Below, piece after piece: positions 26,240 through 34,483 of a stretch of 64,000 bases of DNA. The position numbers and the translations under genes are program-made. The stretch is taken from positions 4,543,501 through 4,607,500 of the forward strand of contig NZ_CP075175.1 in the NCBI RefSeq assembly GCF_021223605.1, given 5' to 3'. The notes under the pieces were generated by a model. It had not been told where the DNA came from, made no database searches, and saw nothing but the letters and a program-made list of their open reading frames with translations. How positions within the stretch are numbered: position 1 is the stretch's first letter; the number at the start of each line of letters is the position of its first letter. Source of the stretch: Paenibacillus sp. 481. GTDB lineage: Bacteria; Bacillota; Bacilli; Paenibacillales; Paenibacillaceae.

Positions 26240-27541
26240 ATGAGCAATAACAGTAGCAACAGTAAGAGCGGTAACAGCAGTAACAGCTACAGCGATTACA
26301 ACAGAAACAGCAGTAGCAATGGGGATATTGGCAAGGCGACTGAACGTGCTCCTGTACCGCAGGCGGACTTGCATACATACTATGGTGATTTTCATATTCA
26401 TATTGGTCGTACATCAAGGCAGGAGCCCGTAAAAATAAGCGCTAGCCGGAATCTTACGTTTGAGGCGATTGCCAAAGAGGCCGCCGAACGAAAAGGGCTG
26501 CATTTAATCGGCGTCATTGATGCCCATGCCCCAGGCGTGTTGAGGGACATCGAGGAACTGCTCGATGCTGGGGAAATGGAAGAACTACCAGAAGGCGGAA
26601 TACGCTATCAACAAACGACCGTGCTACTAGGCACGGAGCTGGAAATACGTGAACCTGGCCGAGGTGCGGCTCACGTCTTGTGCTATTTGCCGTCACTTGC
26701 GGCTATGAAGCGTTTTTCGGCTTGGTTGACGCCGCATATTACGAATATGACGCTTTCCACCCAGCGTGTATATGTATCGGGCCGCGCGCTGCAAGCAGAA
26801 ACAATCGCGCACGGAGGGCTATTCATTCCGGCGCACATTTTCACGCCACACAAAAGTGTGTATGGCAATTGTGCGGACAAGCTAGCCGATGTGCTTGATG
26901 TGGAGCTTATCGACGCAGTAGAGCTTGGGCTAAGCGCGGACAGCGACATGGCCGGCTTATTGTCTGAGCTGGACCGCTACACATGGCTTACGAATTCAGA
27001 TGCTCATTCGCTAGCCAAAATTGCCCGCGAATACAATGCGCTACAGTTAGCGGCGCCCACGTTCCAAGAGTGGGCGCTTGCTGTACATCGACAGCACGGT
27101 CGGCATGTTAGTGCCAATTATGGGTTGAATCCGCGGCTTGGTAAGTATCATCGCACAAGCTGTACCTTATGCTTCAGCATCCACACGAGCGGCTCGACAG
27201 CAGGCGTGTGCGAACATTGCGGGAGCAGCAAGTTCGTGCGAGGTGTGCTGGACCGCATCGAACAAATTGCAGACCGATCGCTGCCTCATCGAGTAGAGCA
27301 CCGACCACCGTACATTCATCAATTCCCACTCGAATACATTCCTGGAGTGGGACCAAAGACATATAACCGCTTGCTTGCACATTTTGGTACGGAAATGGCC
27401 GTGCTGCATAATGCGACCTTGCAGCAGCTAACCGAAGTCGTCGGAGAAAAGACAGCCGTTCTGATTGATAAGGCTAGACGCGGCGATTTGGAGCTGCAAA
27501 GCGGAGGTGGTGGGATTTACGGCAAGGTGTTATCGACTTAG
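26240..27541 (+). CDS. Endonuclease Q homolog (PHP domain, damaged-DNA repair)
   Basis: 433 aa. A Ser/Asn-rich low-complexity N-terminus (1-30) precedes a PHP phosphoesterase domain with metal ligands in DFHIHIG (50-56), IDAHAPG (93-99), the Glu in GTELEI (131-136), PAHIFTPHK and TNSDAHS (251-257). Then a four-cysteine zinc motif (Cys308, 311, 324, 327) and a helix-hairpin-helix YIPGVGPKTYNRLLAHFG (366-383). EndoQ of archaea and some Bacillales cuts 5' of deaminated bases and AP sites. B. subtilis YqxK belongs to the same group and also follows nudF. Activity is inferred from family. Confidence 0.85.
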   Translation: MSNNSSNSKSGNSSNSYSDYNRNSSSNGDIGKATERAPVPQADLHTYYGDFHIHIGRTSRQEPVKISASRNLTFEAIAKEAAERKGLHLIGVIDAHAPGVLRDIEELLDAGEMEELPEGGIRYQQTTVLLGTELEIREPGRGAAHVLCYLPSLAAMKRFSAWLTPHITNMTLSTQRVYVSGRALQAETIAHGGLFIPAHIFTPHKSVYGNCADKLADVLDVELIDAVELGLSADSDMAGLLSELDRYTWLTNSDAHSLAKIAREYNALQLAAPTFQEWALAVHRQHGRHVSANYGLNPRLGKYHRTSCTLCFSIHTSGSTAGVCEHCGSSKFVRGVLDRIEQIADRSLPHRVEHRPPYIHQFPLEYIPGVGPKTYNRLLAHFGTEMAVLHNATLQQLTEVVGEKTAVLIDKARRGDLELQSGGGGIYGKVLST

Positions 27542-27625
27542 AAGCTGTGACGAGCATATTTGGACAAGGACGCGCATAAAAGTGGAATGATAACGGTCGT
27601 TTCGGAAGAAGGAGTTGCCTGAATC

Positions 27626-28261
27626 ATGAAGTTGCTTGCACAGTCGTTCCACAACCAAGTTCATCTTTATGTGTTCGTCACGGTGTTGTTTGTCGTTGGC
27701 GTTGTATTTGGGGCATTGCTTGTCAATGCCCTGACCTTTGAACAACAACAAGATATTGCACGTCATCTAGGCCAATTTTTTGTGACGGTCGAGACAGAGC
27801 AACGGTCAGCTGATCGTAGCGAGCAATTTTGGTCCTCTCTGCTGTTTTATTGGAAGTGGATTGGTGTAATAGCCTTGTTAGGCATATCGATCATCGGATT
27901 TCCACTCATTTTAGCCCTTGATTTTATAAAAGGGACGCTTGTCGGCTTTACGGTCGGAACATTAGTGAGCCAATATTCATGGAAGGGTATGTTGTTTGCC
28001 TTCGTCTCGGTAGCTCCACCTAACTTGATTGCCATACCACTTGTGCTAATGTGCAGTGTGGCTTCGTTAGCATTGGCCTTCCATATTTTAAAACACCGAT
28101 TACTTATACCGAAAATGAATGCTTCACGCGAGCCTTTGAAACAATATATCGTGACGCATGGGGGAGCAGCAGGAGGTATGATCGTTGTGGCTGCGTTGGT
28201 CACATGGATTTCACCACCACTTATGCAATGGGCAGCTTCGTTGTTTACACAAGTCGGGTAA
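27626..28261 (+). CDS. spoIIM: Stage II sporulation protein M
   Basis: 211 aa with five predicted transmembrane helices, including VFVTVLFVVGVVFGALLVNAL (about 11-31) and ILALDFIKGTLVGFTVGTL. SpoIIM is part of the SpoIID-SpoIIP-SpoIIM engulfment complex in the mother-cell membrane that thins septal peptidoglycan. RBS GAAGGAG. Lies before fur as in B. subtilis. Confidence 0.93.
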   Translation: MKLLAQSFHNQVHLYVFVTVLFVVGVVFGALLVNALTFEQQQDIARHLGQFFVTVETEQRSADRSEQFWSSLLFYWKWIGVIALLGISIIGFPLILALDFIKGTLVGFTVGTLVSQYSWKGMLFAFVSVAPPNLIAIPLVLMCSVASLALAFHILKHRLLIPKMNASREPLKQYIVTHGGAAGGMIVVAALVTWISPPLMQWAASLFTQVG

Positions 28262-28345
28262 GCTAATCATATTCGCTAATTGGATAAGCCAATCGAATAA
28301 ACCAGATCTAAAGTCCTGTTTGTTGATTTACCCATCGTAAAAGAT

Positions 28346-28375
28346 TTGACACTGCTTGCGCTCACCCCCTATAAT
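28346..28375 (+). promoter_or_regulatory. Strong sigma-A promoter of fur
   Basis: Consensus TTGACA (28346-28351) and TATAAT (28370-28375) with an 18-nt spacer, about 47 nt before the ATG. No Fur or PerR box is evident. Confidence 0.85.
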
Positions 28376-28421
28376 GATATAAGTGAGTAGAAATGCGGCT
28401 TGGCGGGCAAGGGGGGAGACC

Positions 28422-28910
28422 ATGGAAGCGCGGATTGAGAAGATTAAACAACAACTGCAATCCCAAGGGTACAAGCTGACACCGCAGCGCGAAGCAACTG
28501 TTCGAGTGCTGCTTGAGAATGAGGAAGATCATTTAAGTGCTGAAGATGTCTTCATGCTCGTAAAAGAAAAGGCGCCTGAAATCGGTCTTGCCACCGTTTA
28601 TCGTACGCTGGAATTACTTAATGAGCTGCATGTCGTGGAGAAGTTAAATTTCGGCGATGGAGTTGCGCGGTATGATTTACGCGGAGAAAGCAACAAGCAC
28701 CACCATCACCATCTTATATGTGTACAATGCGGTTCAATGCAGGAAATTCAAGAAGACTGGCTCGGACCTTTAGAAGAGCGTCTTGAGAAAGAGTTTACAT
28801 TTATGGTTATTGACCATCGTCTTGATTTTCACGGCATCTGTAAACAGTGTCACGAGAAAGAACTAGAAGCGCAGACAAAGATCGAGTCAGGGCAGCAAGC
28901 TAGTCAGTAA
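28422..28910 (+). CDS. fur: Ferric uptake regulator family protein (Fur)
   Basis: 162 aa from ATG 28422, with GGGGGGAGA in front. Winged-helix DNA-binding domain (1-85) with KLTPQREATVRVL, LSAEDVF and the recognition segment IGLATVYRTLELL; metal-binding domain with the His cluster SNKHHHHHLIC, the structural zinc cysteines CVQCG and CKQC, and the FHG motif. Could be Fur, Zur or PerR by sequence alone; the spoIIM-fur-yqzK-xerD order of B. subtilis favours Fur. Confidence 0.92.
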   Translation: MEARIEKIKQQLQSQGYKLTPQREATVRVLLENEEDHLSAEDVFMLVKEKAPEIGLATVYRTLELLNELHVVEKLNFGDGVARYDLRGESNKHHHHHLICVQCGSMQEIQEDWLGPLEERLEKEFTFMVIDHRLDFHGICKQCHEKELEAQTKIESGQQASQ

Positions 28911-28940
28911 TTTGGCCCATTCAAATGAGAGTAACGGACA

Positions 28941-28970
28941 AAGCCTCGGCGGTTTACGCTGGGGCTTTTT
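28941..28970 (+). terminator. Terminator after fur
   Basis: 10-bp stem with two G-T pairs (AAGCCTCGGC 28941-28950, GCTGGGGCTT at 28958-28967) followed by a T-run. Confidence 0.8.
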
Positions 28971-29060
28971 AAATGGTTCTATGCGTACAAGCATAACGCC
29001 CGTCCGTTACTCATAAATTAATGGTAACGACGTCTTTTATGAGTAAGGAGACTGGTTACT

Positions 29061-29297
29061 ATGATTATATCGCTGCGCAAGCTATCTACGAAATGTAAGT
29101 TCGCTGCCTTATTTCTCGTTCTGACTTATGTGCTGATACAGCTTTTTGATACGTTTGGAAGCTGGATAGCGCCCGTGGATCGTTATCGTGAACCACAAGG
29201 GAGAGCCGTCAAAGTATTTCAAACCGATCTACAAGCTGTTCTTGAGCCTGCATCGTTCACCGAACGGCTACGATTATTTTACTGGTTAGGCGAATGA
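29061..29297 (+). CDS. yqzK: DUF4227 (YqzK-family) small protein
   Basis: 78 aa. Basic N-terminus, one transmembrane helix (about 14-33, FAALFLVLTYVLIQLFDTF), then a soluble tail with YREPQGRAVKVF. YqzK-family proteins sit between fur and xerD in Bacillales; function unknown. Start ATG with TAAGGAGACT in front. Confidence 0.8.
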   Translation: MIISLRKLSTKCKFAALFLVLTYVLIQLFDTFGSWIAPVDRYREPQGRAVKVFQTDLQAVLEPASFTERLRLFYWLGE

Positions 29298-29462
29298 AAT
29301 GCACAATATGTACATATGAGCTCCTGCATGCACCATAATTGGATAAATGTACTTCCGCTTTTCGCGGGTGAAACGGGCTCTACAAGCAGGAATTTGTCGA
29401 ATGAGCGTGGAAAGAAATAAGAGTAGGGGAAAAAGTAAACCGCACGAGTAGGAGAAATGGGC

Positions 29463-30455
29463 ATGAGCAGCAAGTTTGAACAACAGATGGAGCGATACTT
29501 CAATTACTTGACCGATGAGCGTCAACTGTCAACGCATACGCTTGACGCTTACGTAAGAGATGTGCGGGGCTTTGTGCAAACGCTATCTAATCATGGGGTT
29601 ACGGCAGGCGAAGACATTCGCGCCCACCATGTTAATCATTATATGCTGCAAATGAAGCGGGACGGCCGCGCAAGCTCTACGATTTCACGCCAAGTGGCAG
29701 CCGTTCGCTCTTTTTTTCATTATCTTATTCGCATAGGTGAAGTTGTACACGACCCGACGATGGGCCTTGAACGCCCAAAGGCGAAGCAGAGCGAGCCCGT
29801 TGTACTCTCATTGGAAGAGACAGAGCAATTGCTCGCTGCCCCTGACGCGTCTAACGCTCAAGGCATTCGTGATAGGGCCATGTTGGAAACGCTATATGCC
29901 ACAGGCGTTCGCGTATCTGAATTAATCGCTTTGAATGTAAGCGATATCCATTTGGAATTTGGCTTTTTGCGTTGCGAAAGTGGAGGCAAAGAACGGGTTA
30001 TTCCGCTTGGACAAGCAGCTGTCGATGCGATAAATGCTTATTTATCAGCATCGCGTGCGACCTTTTTGGACAAGCGTGCGAAGCATGAAAGGTTAGAGGC
30101 AATAGATGTGGCACTAGACCATGCAGACCATGTAGACCAGGCAGGACATGCAGATCATTATGGAGCGCTCTTTCTAAACCGACATGGTGAGCGCATGACG
30201 AGACAAGGCTTTTGGAAATTGTTGAAAAAGTATGCAGCTGCCCTTGGCTTTGAAACAAAAATGTCACCGCATACATTAAGGCACTCGTTCGCCACACATT
30301 TGCTGAACAATGGTGCAGATGTACGTGCGGTTCAAGAAATGCTAGGGCATACCGATATCGCGGCTACGCAGCGTTATGTGCACTTGATGAATAAAACGAG
30401 CATGAAAGACGTTTATTCGAATGCACATCCACGGGCACGACGGCAAGCGGATTGA
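29463..30455 (+). CDS. xerD: Tyrosine recombinase XerD
   Basis: 330 aa from ATG 29463, 8 nt after GGAG; the ATG at 29457 is only 2 nt from it. XerD with a partner (CodV/XerC) resolves chromosome dimers at dif. Core-binding domain about 1-100. The catalytic domain has all six residues: Arg150 (GVRVSEL), Lys176 (GGKERVIP), His270 and Arg273 (HTLRHSFATH), His296 (LGHTD) and Tyr305 (RYVH). At 330 aa it is longer than the usual 295-300 because of an Asp/His/Ala-rich insertion at about 204-234 (DHADHVDQAGHADH) in a loop before ALFLNRHGERMTRQG. Location between yqzK and deoB matches B. subtilis. Confidence 0.94.
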   Translation: MSSKFEQQMERYFNYLTDERQLSTHTLDAYVRDVRGFVQTLSNHGVTAGEDIRAHHVNHYMLQMKRDGRASSTISRQVAAVRSFFHYLIRIGEVVHDPTMGLERPKAKQSEPVVLSLEETEQLLAAPDASNAQGIRDRAMLETLYATGVRVSELIALNVSDIHLEFGFLRCESGGKERVIPLGQAAVDAINAYLSASRATFLDKRAKHERLEAIDVALDHADHVDQAGHADHYGALFLNRHGERMTRQGFWKLLKKYAAALGFETKMSPHTLRHSFATHLLNNGADVRAVQEMLGHTDIAATQRYVHLMNKTSMKDVYSNAHPRARRQAD

Positions 30456-30636
30456 AACACGAGTTGTTCAATGATTTTTCACAATAGACTAGTTAGCATA
30501 AATGCAAAAACGTTTAAAATCGTAGTATGCAAGTTGGCTAGATATAAGCTTGACTCTTTAGCGTCGCATAGCTAATAATCGTATGGGTCAGTACAACTTT
30601 AGACAAGCTAAGAGGACACGAAGGAGGAAGATTGGA

Positions 30637-31821
30637 ATGAGTAATCAACGTTTTCGTCGTATGACGGTTATCGTCTTGGACAGCGTAGGTATTGGTGAAC
30701 TTCCAGATGCTGAAAAGTTCGGTGACGCAGGAAGTCATACGCTTGGACATATTATTGAACAAGTTCCTAATGTAAAAATCCCACATATGCAGCAGCTCGG
30801 TTTGGCAAACATCGCTGATTTGGGTACAATTAAGCCTGTTGATGCACCACAAGCGGTGTACGGCAAAATGGCAGAGATCTCGGTCGGTAAAGATACAATG
30901 ACAGGCCACTGGGAATTGATGGGCTTGGAAATTACGACGCCTTTCAATACGTTCCCTGAAGGATTCCCAGCACCGCTGATTGAAGCTTTCGAGCGTGAAA
31001 CAGGACGCAAAGTCATTTGCAACAAGCCTGCATCCGGTACTGAAGTGTTGGACGAGTATGGCGAAGAGCAAATGAAAACAGGCGCTTGGATCGTGTACAC
31101 GTCAGCAGACAGCGTGTTTCAAATTGCAGCGCACGAAGGCATTATCCCGTTGGATGAACTGTACCGTGCTTGCGAAATCGCGCGTCGTTTGACGTTGGAA
31201 GATCCTTACGCAGTTGGTCGCGTAATCGCGCGCCCTTATGAAGGTGAACCAGGCGCGTTCAAGCGTACGCCGAACCGTCACGACTATGCAGTAAGCCCTC
31301 CAGCACCTACTGTGTTGAACGCTGTGCATGACACAGGCAAGGACGTTATTTCGGTCGGTAAAATTAACGACATTTTCTCTGGTGAAGGCATTACAGCATC
31401 TCACCCGACGAAGAGCAACGCACACGGTATTCAAACGACGATCGATTTGCTCGGACAATCGTTTGAAGGCTTGGTGTTCACGAACTTGGTAGACTTCGAC
31501 TCCTTGTACGGACATCGCCGTGATCCACAAGGCTATGCACAAGCATTGGAAGAGTTCGATGCTGCGGTTCCACAATTGTTGGAACTTACAGGCCCAGAGG
31601 ACGTGCTCATCATTACAGCAGACCACGGTAATGATCCGGTACATCCAGGAACGGACCATACACGTGAATACGTGCCGCTCTTGGTTTACAGCCCGTCCAT
31701 TAAAGCAGGACGCAACCTTAACATTCGTGCAACGTTTGCTGATGTTGGCGCAACGATCGCAGATAACTTTGGTGCAGCGAAACCAGCTATTGGAACAAGC
31801 TTCTTGAACGAATTGTTCTAA
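30637..31821 (+). CDS. deoB: Phosphopentomutase
   Basis: 394 aa from ATG 30637 (AAGGAGGAAG in front). Interconverts ribose- or deoxyribose-1-phosphate and the 5-phosphates. Alkaline-phosphatase superfamily: metal site [13 protein letters not shown] near the N-terminus, the active-site Thr in [10 protein letters not shown], and the second metal site [11 protein letters not shown] with HTREYVPLL. It is the first gene of a nucleoside-salvage operon with punA and pdp. Confidence 0.96.
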   Translation: MSNQRFRRMTVIVLDSVGIGELPDAEKFGDAGSHTLGHIIEQVPNVKIPHMQQLGLANIADLGTIKPVDAPQAVYGKMAEISVGKDTMTGHWELMGLEITTPFNTFPEGFPAPLIEAFERETGRKVICNKPASGTEVLDEYGEEQMKTGAWIVYTSADSVFQIAAHEGIIPLDELYRACEIARRLTLEDPYAVGRVIARPYEGEPGAFKRTPNRHDYAVSPPAPTVLNAVHDTGKDVISVGKINDIFSGEGITASHPTKSNAHGIQTTIDLLGQSFEGLVFTNLVDFDSLYGHRRDPQGYAQALEEFDAAVPQLLELTGPEDVLIITADHGNDPVHPGTDHTREYVPLLVYSPSIKAGRNLNIRATFADVGATIADNFGAAKPAIGTSFLNELF

Positions 31822-31943
31822 GAAGTCATAATTAAGCTATCAAGCAGGATGGACGTGCCAACGATGGTAATCGTTCATCCTATGATGGATATAAAGATGG
31901 AATCATAACTACAATGCAAATTAGGGAGCAGGGGGAAAGTGTT

Positions 31944-32768
31944 ATGAGTCAAACGTCTTATGCACAAATTCAAGAGGCAGCTTCGTATATTCAAAGCCGC
32001 GTGTCATTCAAGCCAGAAATCGGTTTAATTTTGGGTTCCGGCTTAGGGGTATTGGCAGACTTGGTTGAGGAAGCTGTTACAATTCCTTATCATGAAATTC
32101 CACATTTCCCAACATCTACGGTTGAGGGACATGCTGGCGAATTGCTTGTCGGTAAAATTCACGGTCGTTCCGTCGCATTGATGAAAGGCCGCTTCCATAT
32201 GTATGAAGGCTACGGCCCTGAATTGACAGCGTTTCCGGTACGCGTTATGAAAGCAATTGGCATCGACAAATTGCTCGTAACGAATGCAGCAGGTGGTATT
32301 AATACTTCCTATAACGCTGGCGACTTGATGCTTATTAGCGACCACTTGAACTTGACTGGCCGCAATCCATTGTTCGGACCGAACGATTCGCAACTGGGCG
32401 TTCGTTTCCCAGATATGTCGGAAGCTTACAGCCGTCGTTTGCGCGCACTTGCGAAAGAAGTGGCTGCTGAAATGAATTTTTCCCTTCAAGAAGGCGTTTA
32501 CGTCGGCTTGACAGGACCTAACTATGAAACACCTGCTGAAATTCGCATGTTGCGCACATTGGGCGGAGATGCGGTCGGCATGTCGACGGTATCAGAAGTT
32601 ATCGTTGCAAGCCATGCGGGCATGGAAGTGCTAGGCATTTCTTGCATCAGCAACATGGCTGCGGGCATTCTTGACCAGCCGTTGTCCCATGATGAAGTTA
32701 TGGAAACAGCAGAGCAAGTGAAAGAGCAATTCTTGAAGCTTGTAATGACTGTTATTCCTAAGATGTAA
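31944..32768 (+). CDS. punA: Purine-nucleoside phosphorylase
   Basis: 274 aa from ATG 31944 (GGGGGAAAG in front). Trimeric PNP class: phosphate site GSGLG near 30, GRFHMYEGY, TNAAGGIN and the late motif GGDAVGMSTVSEVIVASHAGM typical of the inosine/guanosine-specific type. It splits purine nucleosides with phosphate into base and sugar-1-phosphate, the substrate of DeoB. In B. subtilis the equivalent is pupG/deoD next to drm. Confidence 0.95.
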   Translation: MSQTSYAQIQEAASYIQSRVSFKPEIGLILGSGLGVLADLVEEAVTIPYHEIPHFPTSTVEGHAGELLVGKIHGRSVALMKGRFHMYEGYGPELTAFPVRVMKAIGIDKLLVTNAAGGINTSYNAGDLMLISDHLNLTGRNPLFGPNDSQLGVRFPDMSEAYSRRLRALAKEVAAEMNFSLQEGVYVGLTGPNYETPAEIRMLRTLGGDAVGMSTVSEVIVASHAGMEVLGISCISNMAAGILDQPLSHDEVMETAEQVKEQFLKLVMTVIPKM

Positions 32769-32810
32769 TTTAGGTCATATGAAGTGTAAATCGTAAAGTG
32801 TATAGTATGT

Positions 32811-32834
32811 ACCGAAAGCGTATACGCTTTCGGT
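32811..32834. repeat. 24-bp perfect palindrome between punA and pdp
   Basis: The sequence reads ACCGAAAGCG, TATA, CGCTTTCGGT: a 10-bp stem around TATA, or an uninterrupted 24-bp DNA palindrome. No T-run follows. It could be an operator for a dimeric repressor (the half AAAGCG recalls LacI-family/CcpA sites) or an mRNA processing hairpin inside the operon. Confidence 0.85.
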
Positions 32835-32988
32835 ATGGCTTTCAATGTGTGAAGAGTCTCGGTCGTTTGCATCTAGCATAGACATCATGATATACGACAG
32901 CATGAAGTCATTCGTGCAGCAAGTGCATCTGTAACTCGAATCATTTTTACGAACAAAGATTAGCTGATGAGACGAAGGAGGACGTACG

Positions 32989-34317
32989 ATGCGTGCGGTA
33001 GACATTATTCAGAAGAAACGCGACGGAGTAGAATTGAGCGCGGAAGAAATTAAGTTCTTTATTGGTGGTTATAGTAAAGGTGATTTGCCTGACTACCAAA
33101 TGGCAGCTTTGGCAATGGCGATTGTATTCCAAGGAATGACGCCTAAAGAGTTAGCTGTAATGACGCTAGAAATGGCGAAGTCAGGTGACCAAATCGACTT
33201 GAGCCCAATCAAAGGGATTAAAGTTGACAAGCACTCCACTGGCGGCGTAGGCGACAAAACATCCCTCGTGCTTGCTCCACTTGTTGCAGCAGCAGGTGTA
33301 CCTGTAGCTAAAATGTCTGGTCGTGGCTTGGGTCACACAGGTGGTACAATCGACAAATTGGAAGCGATCGCAGGTTACCAAGTAGAGATCGAAGAAGAGC
33401 AATTTTTCAACCAAGTTAATGACATCGGTGTTTCCTTGATCGGACAAACAGGTAACATCACACCTGCTGACAAGAAATTGTACAGCTTGCGTGACGTTAC
33501 AGCGACAGTGGAATCCATTCCACTTATCGCAAGCTCCATCATGAGCAAAAAGATTGCTGCTGGCGCAGACGCAATCGTTCTCGACGTTAAAACGGGCAGT
33601 GGTGCGTTTATGAAAACGTTGGACGATTCGATCGCTTTGGCACAAGCAATGGTTGATATCGGAACAGAAGTGGGCCGCCAAACAGTCGGTATTATTTCTG
33701 ACATGGATCAGCCGCTTGGCCACTTGATCGGTAACTCGCTTGAGGTTGAAGAAGCGATCATGACTCTTAACAATGGCGGACCAGCAGATTTGCGCGAATT
33801 GTCGCTTATTCTCGGTTCTTACATGCTCGTATTGGGCGGCGCTGCGAAGACAGATGCAGAAGCGCGCGAAATTTTGGAGCGCCACTTGGCTGATGGCTCC
33901 GCATTAGAGAAGCTCAAGCAGCTTGTTGAAGCACAAGGCGGAGATGCATCGATGATCGCAGATCCAAGCCTGTTGCCGCACGCAAGCGAGCGTATTGAAG
34001 TTAAAGCAGTAGCAGCAGGTACAGTAGCAGCGATTCAAGCTGAGCATGTCGGCGTAGCTGCGATGTTGCTTGGAGCTGGTCGCGAAACGAAAGAATCGCA
34101 AATCGACTTGGCTGTTGGCCTTGATTTGCGTAAAAAAGTAGGCGACAAAGTAAACGTAGGCGATACGCTCGCGATTTTGCACGTGAACGATACAAAGCGT
34201 GTTGAAGAAGCAAAAGACCGTATCATTAAAGCATACGAGCTGTCGCAAGCAGACGTTGCAGCAAAACCACTTGTATACGCAATCGTCACTAAAGACGGTG
34301 TACAGCGTTTTGTGTAA
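32989..34317 (+). CDS. pdp: Pyrimidine-nucleoside phosphorylase
   Basis: 442 aa, normal length. Glycosyltransferase family 3 fold: [12 protein letters not shown] (phosphate loop, near 81-92), the family signature [16 protein letters not shown] near 110-125, and a C-terminal PYNP domain. Cleaves uridine, deoxyuridine and thymidine. RBS AAGGAGGACG. The gap after punA is 220 bp and contains a palindrome. Confidence 0.96.
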   Translation: MRAVDIIQKKRDGVELSAEEIKFFIGGYSKGDLPDYQMAALAMAIVFQGMTPKELAVMTLEMAKSGDQIDLSPIKGIKVDKHSTGGVGDKTSLVLAPLVAAAGVPVAKMSGRGLGHTGGTIDKLEAIAGYQVEIEEEQFFNQVNDIGVSLIGQTGNITPADKKLYSLRDVTATVESIPLIASSIMSKKIAAGADAIVLDVKTGSGAFMKTLDDSIALAQAMVDIGTEVGRQTVGIISDMDQPLGHLIGNSLEVEEAIMTLNNGGPADLRELSLILGSYMLVLGGAAKTDAEAREILERHLADGSALEKLKQLVEAQGGDASMIADPSLLPHASERIEVKAVAAGTVAAIQAEHVGVAAMLLGAGRETKESQIDLAVGLDLRKKVGDKVNVGDTLAILHVNDTKRVEEAKDRIIKAYELSQADVAAKPLVYAIVTKDGVQRFV

Positions 34318-34339
34318 CTTAACGACGTAAACGAAAAGT

Positions 34340-34386
34340 CCGTTATGCAGCGAGCGTGTCTTCACGTTCGTCGCATAACGGTTTTT
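34340..34386 (+). terminator. Strong terminator after pdp
   Basis: CCGTTATGC (34340-34348) pairs with GCATAACGG (34373-34381), extended internally by CGAGCGTG/CACGTTCG, followed by six T residues. Confidence 0.92.
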
Positions 34387-34436
34387 TGTTATAGATGATT
34401 GTATATAACGGGAAGTAATTGTGTTTCTGATTCTGC

Positions 34437-34472
34437 CATTCAGATCATTTAGAACATTCAGAACATTTAGGA
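34437..34472 (+). repeat. Four tandem 9-bp repeats before lytS-like gene
   Basis: Four head-to-tail units with consensus CATTYAGAA (CATTCAGAT, CATTTAGAA, CATTCAGAA, CATTTAGGA) end at the ribosome site of the sensor kinase gene. Units differ mainly by C/T at position 5. Exact 9-bp period means unit centres do not lie on one face of the helix. Confidence 0.85.
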
Positions 34473-34483
34473 AGGTGAAGCCG

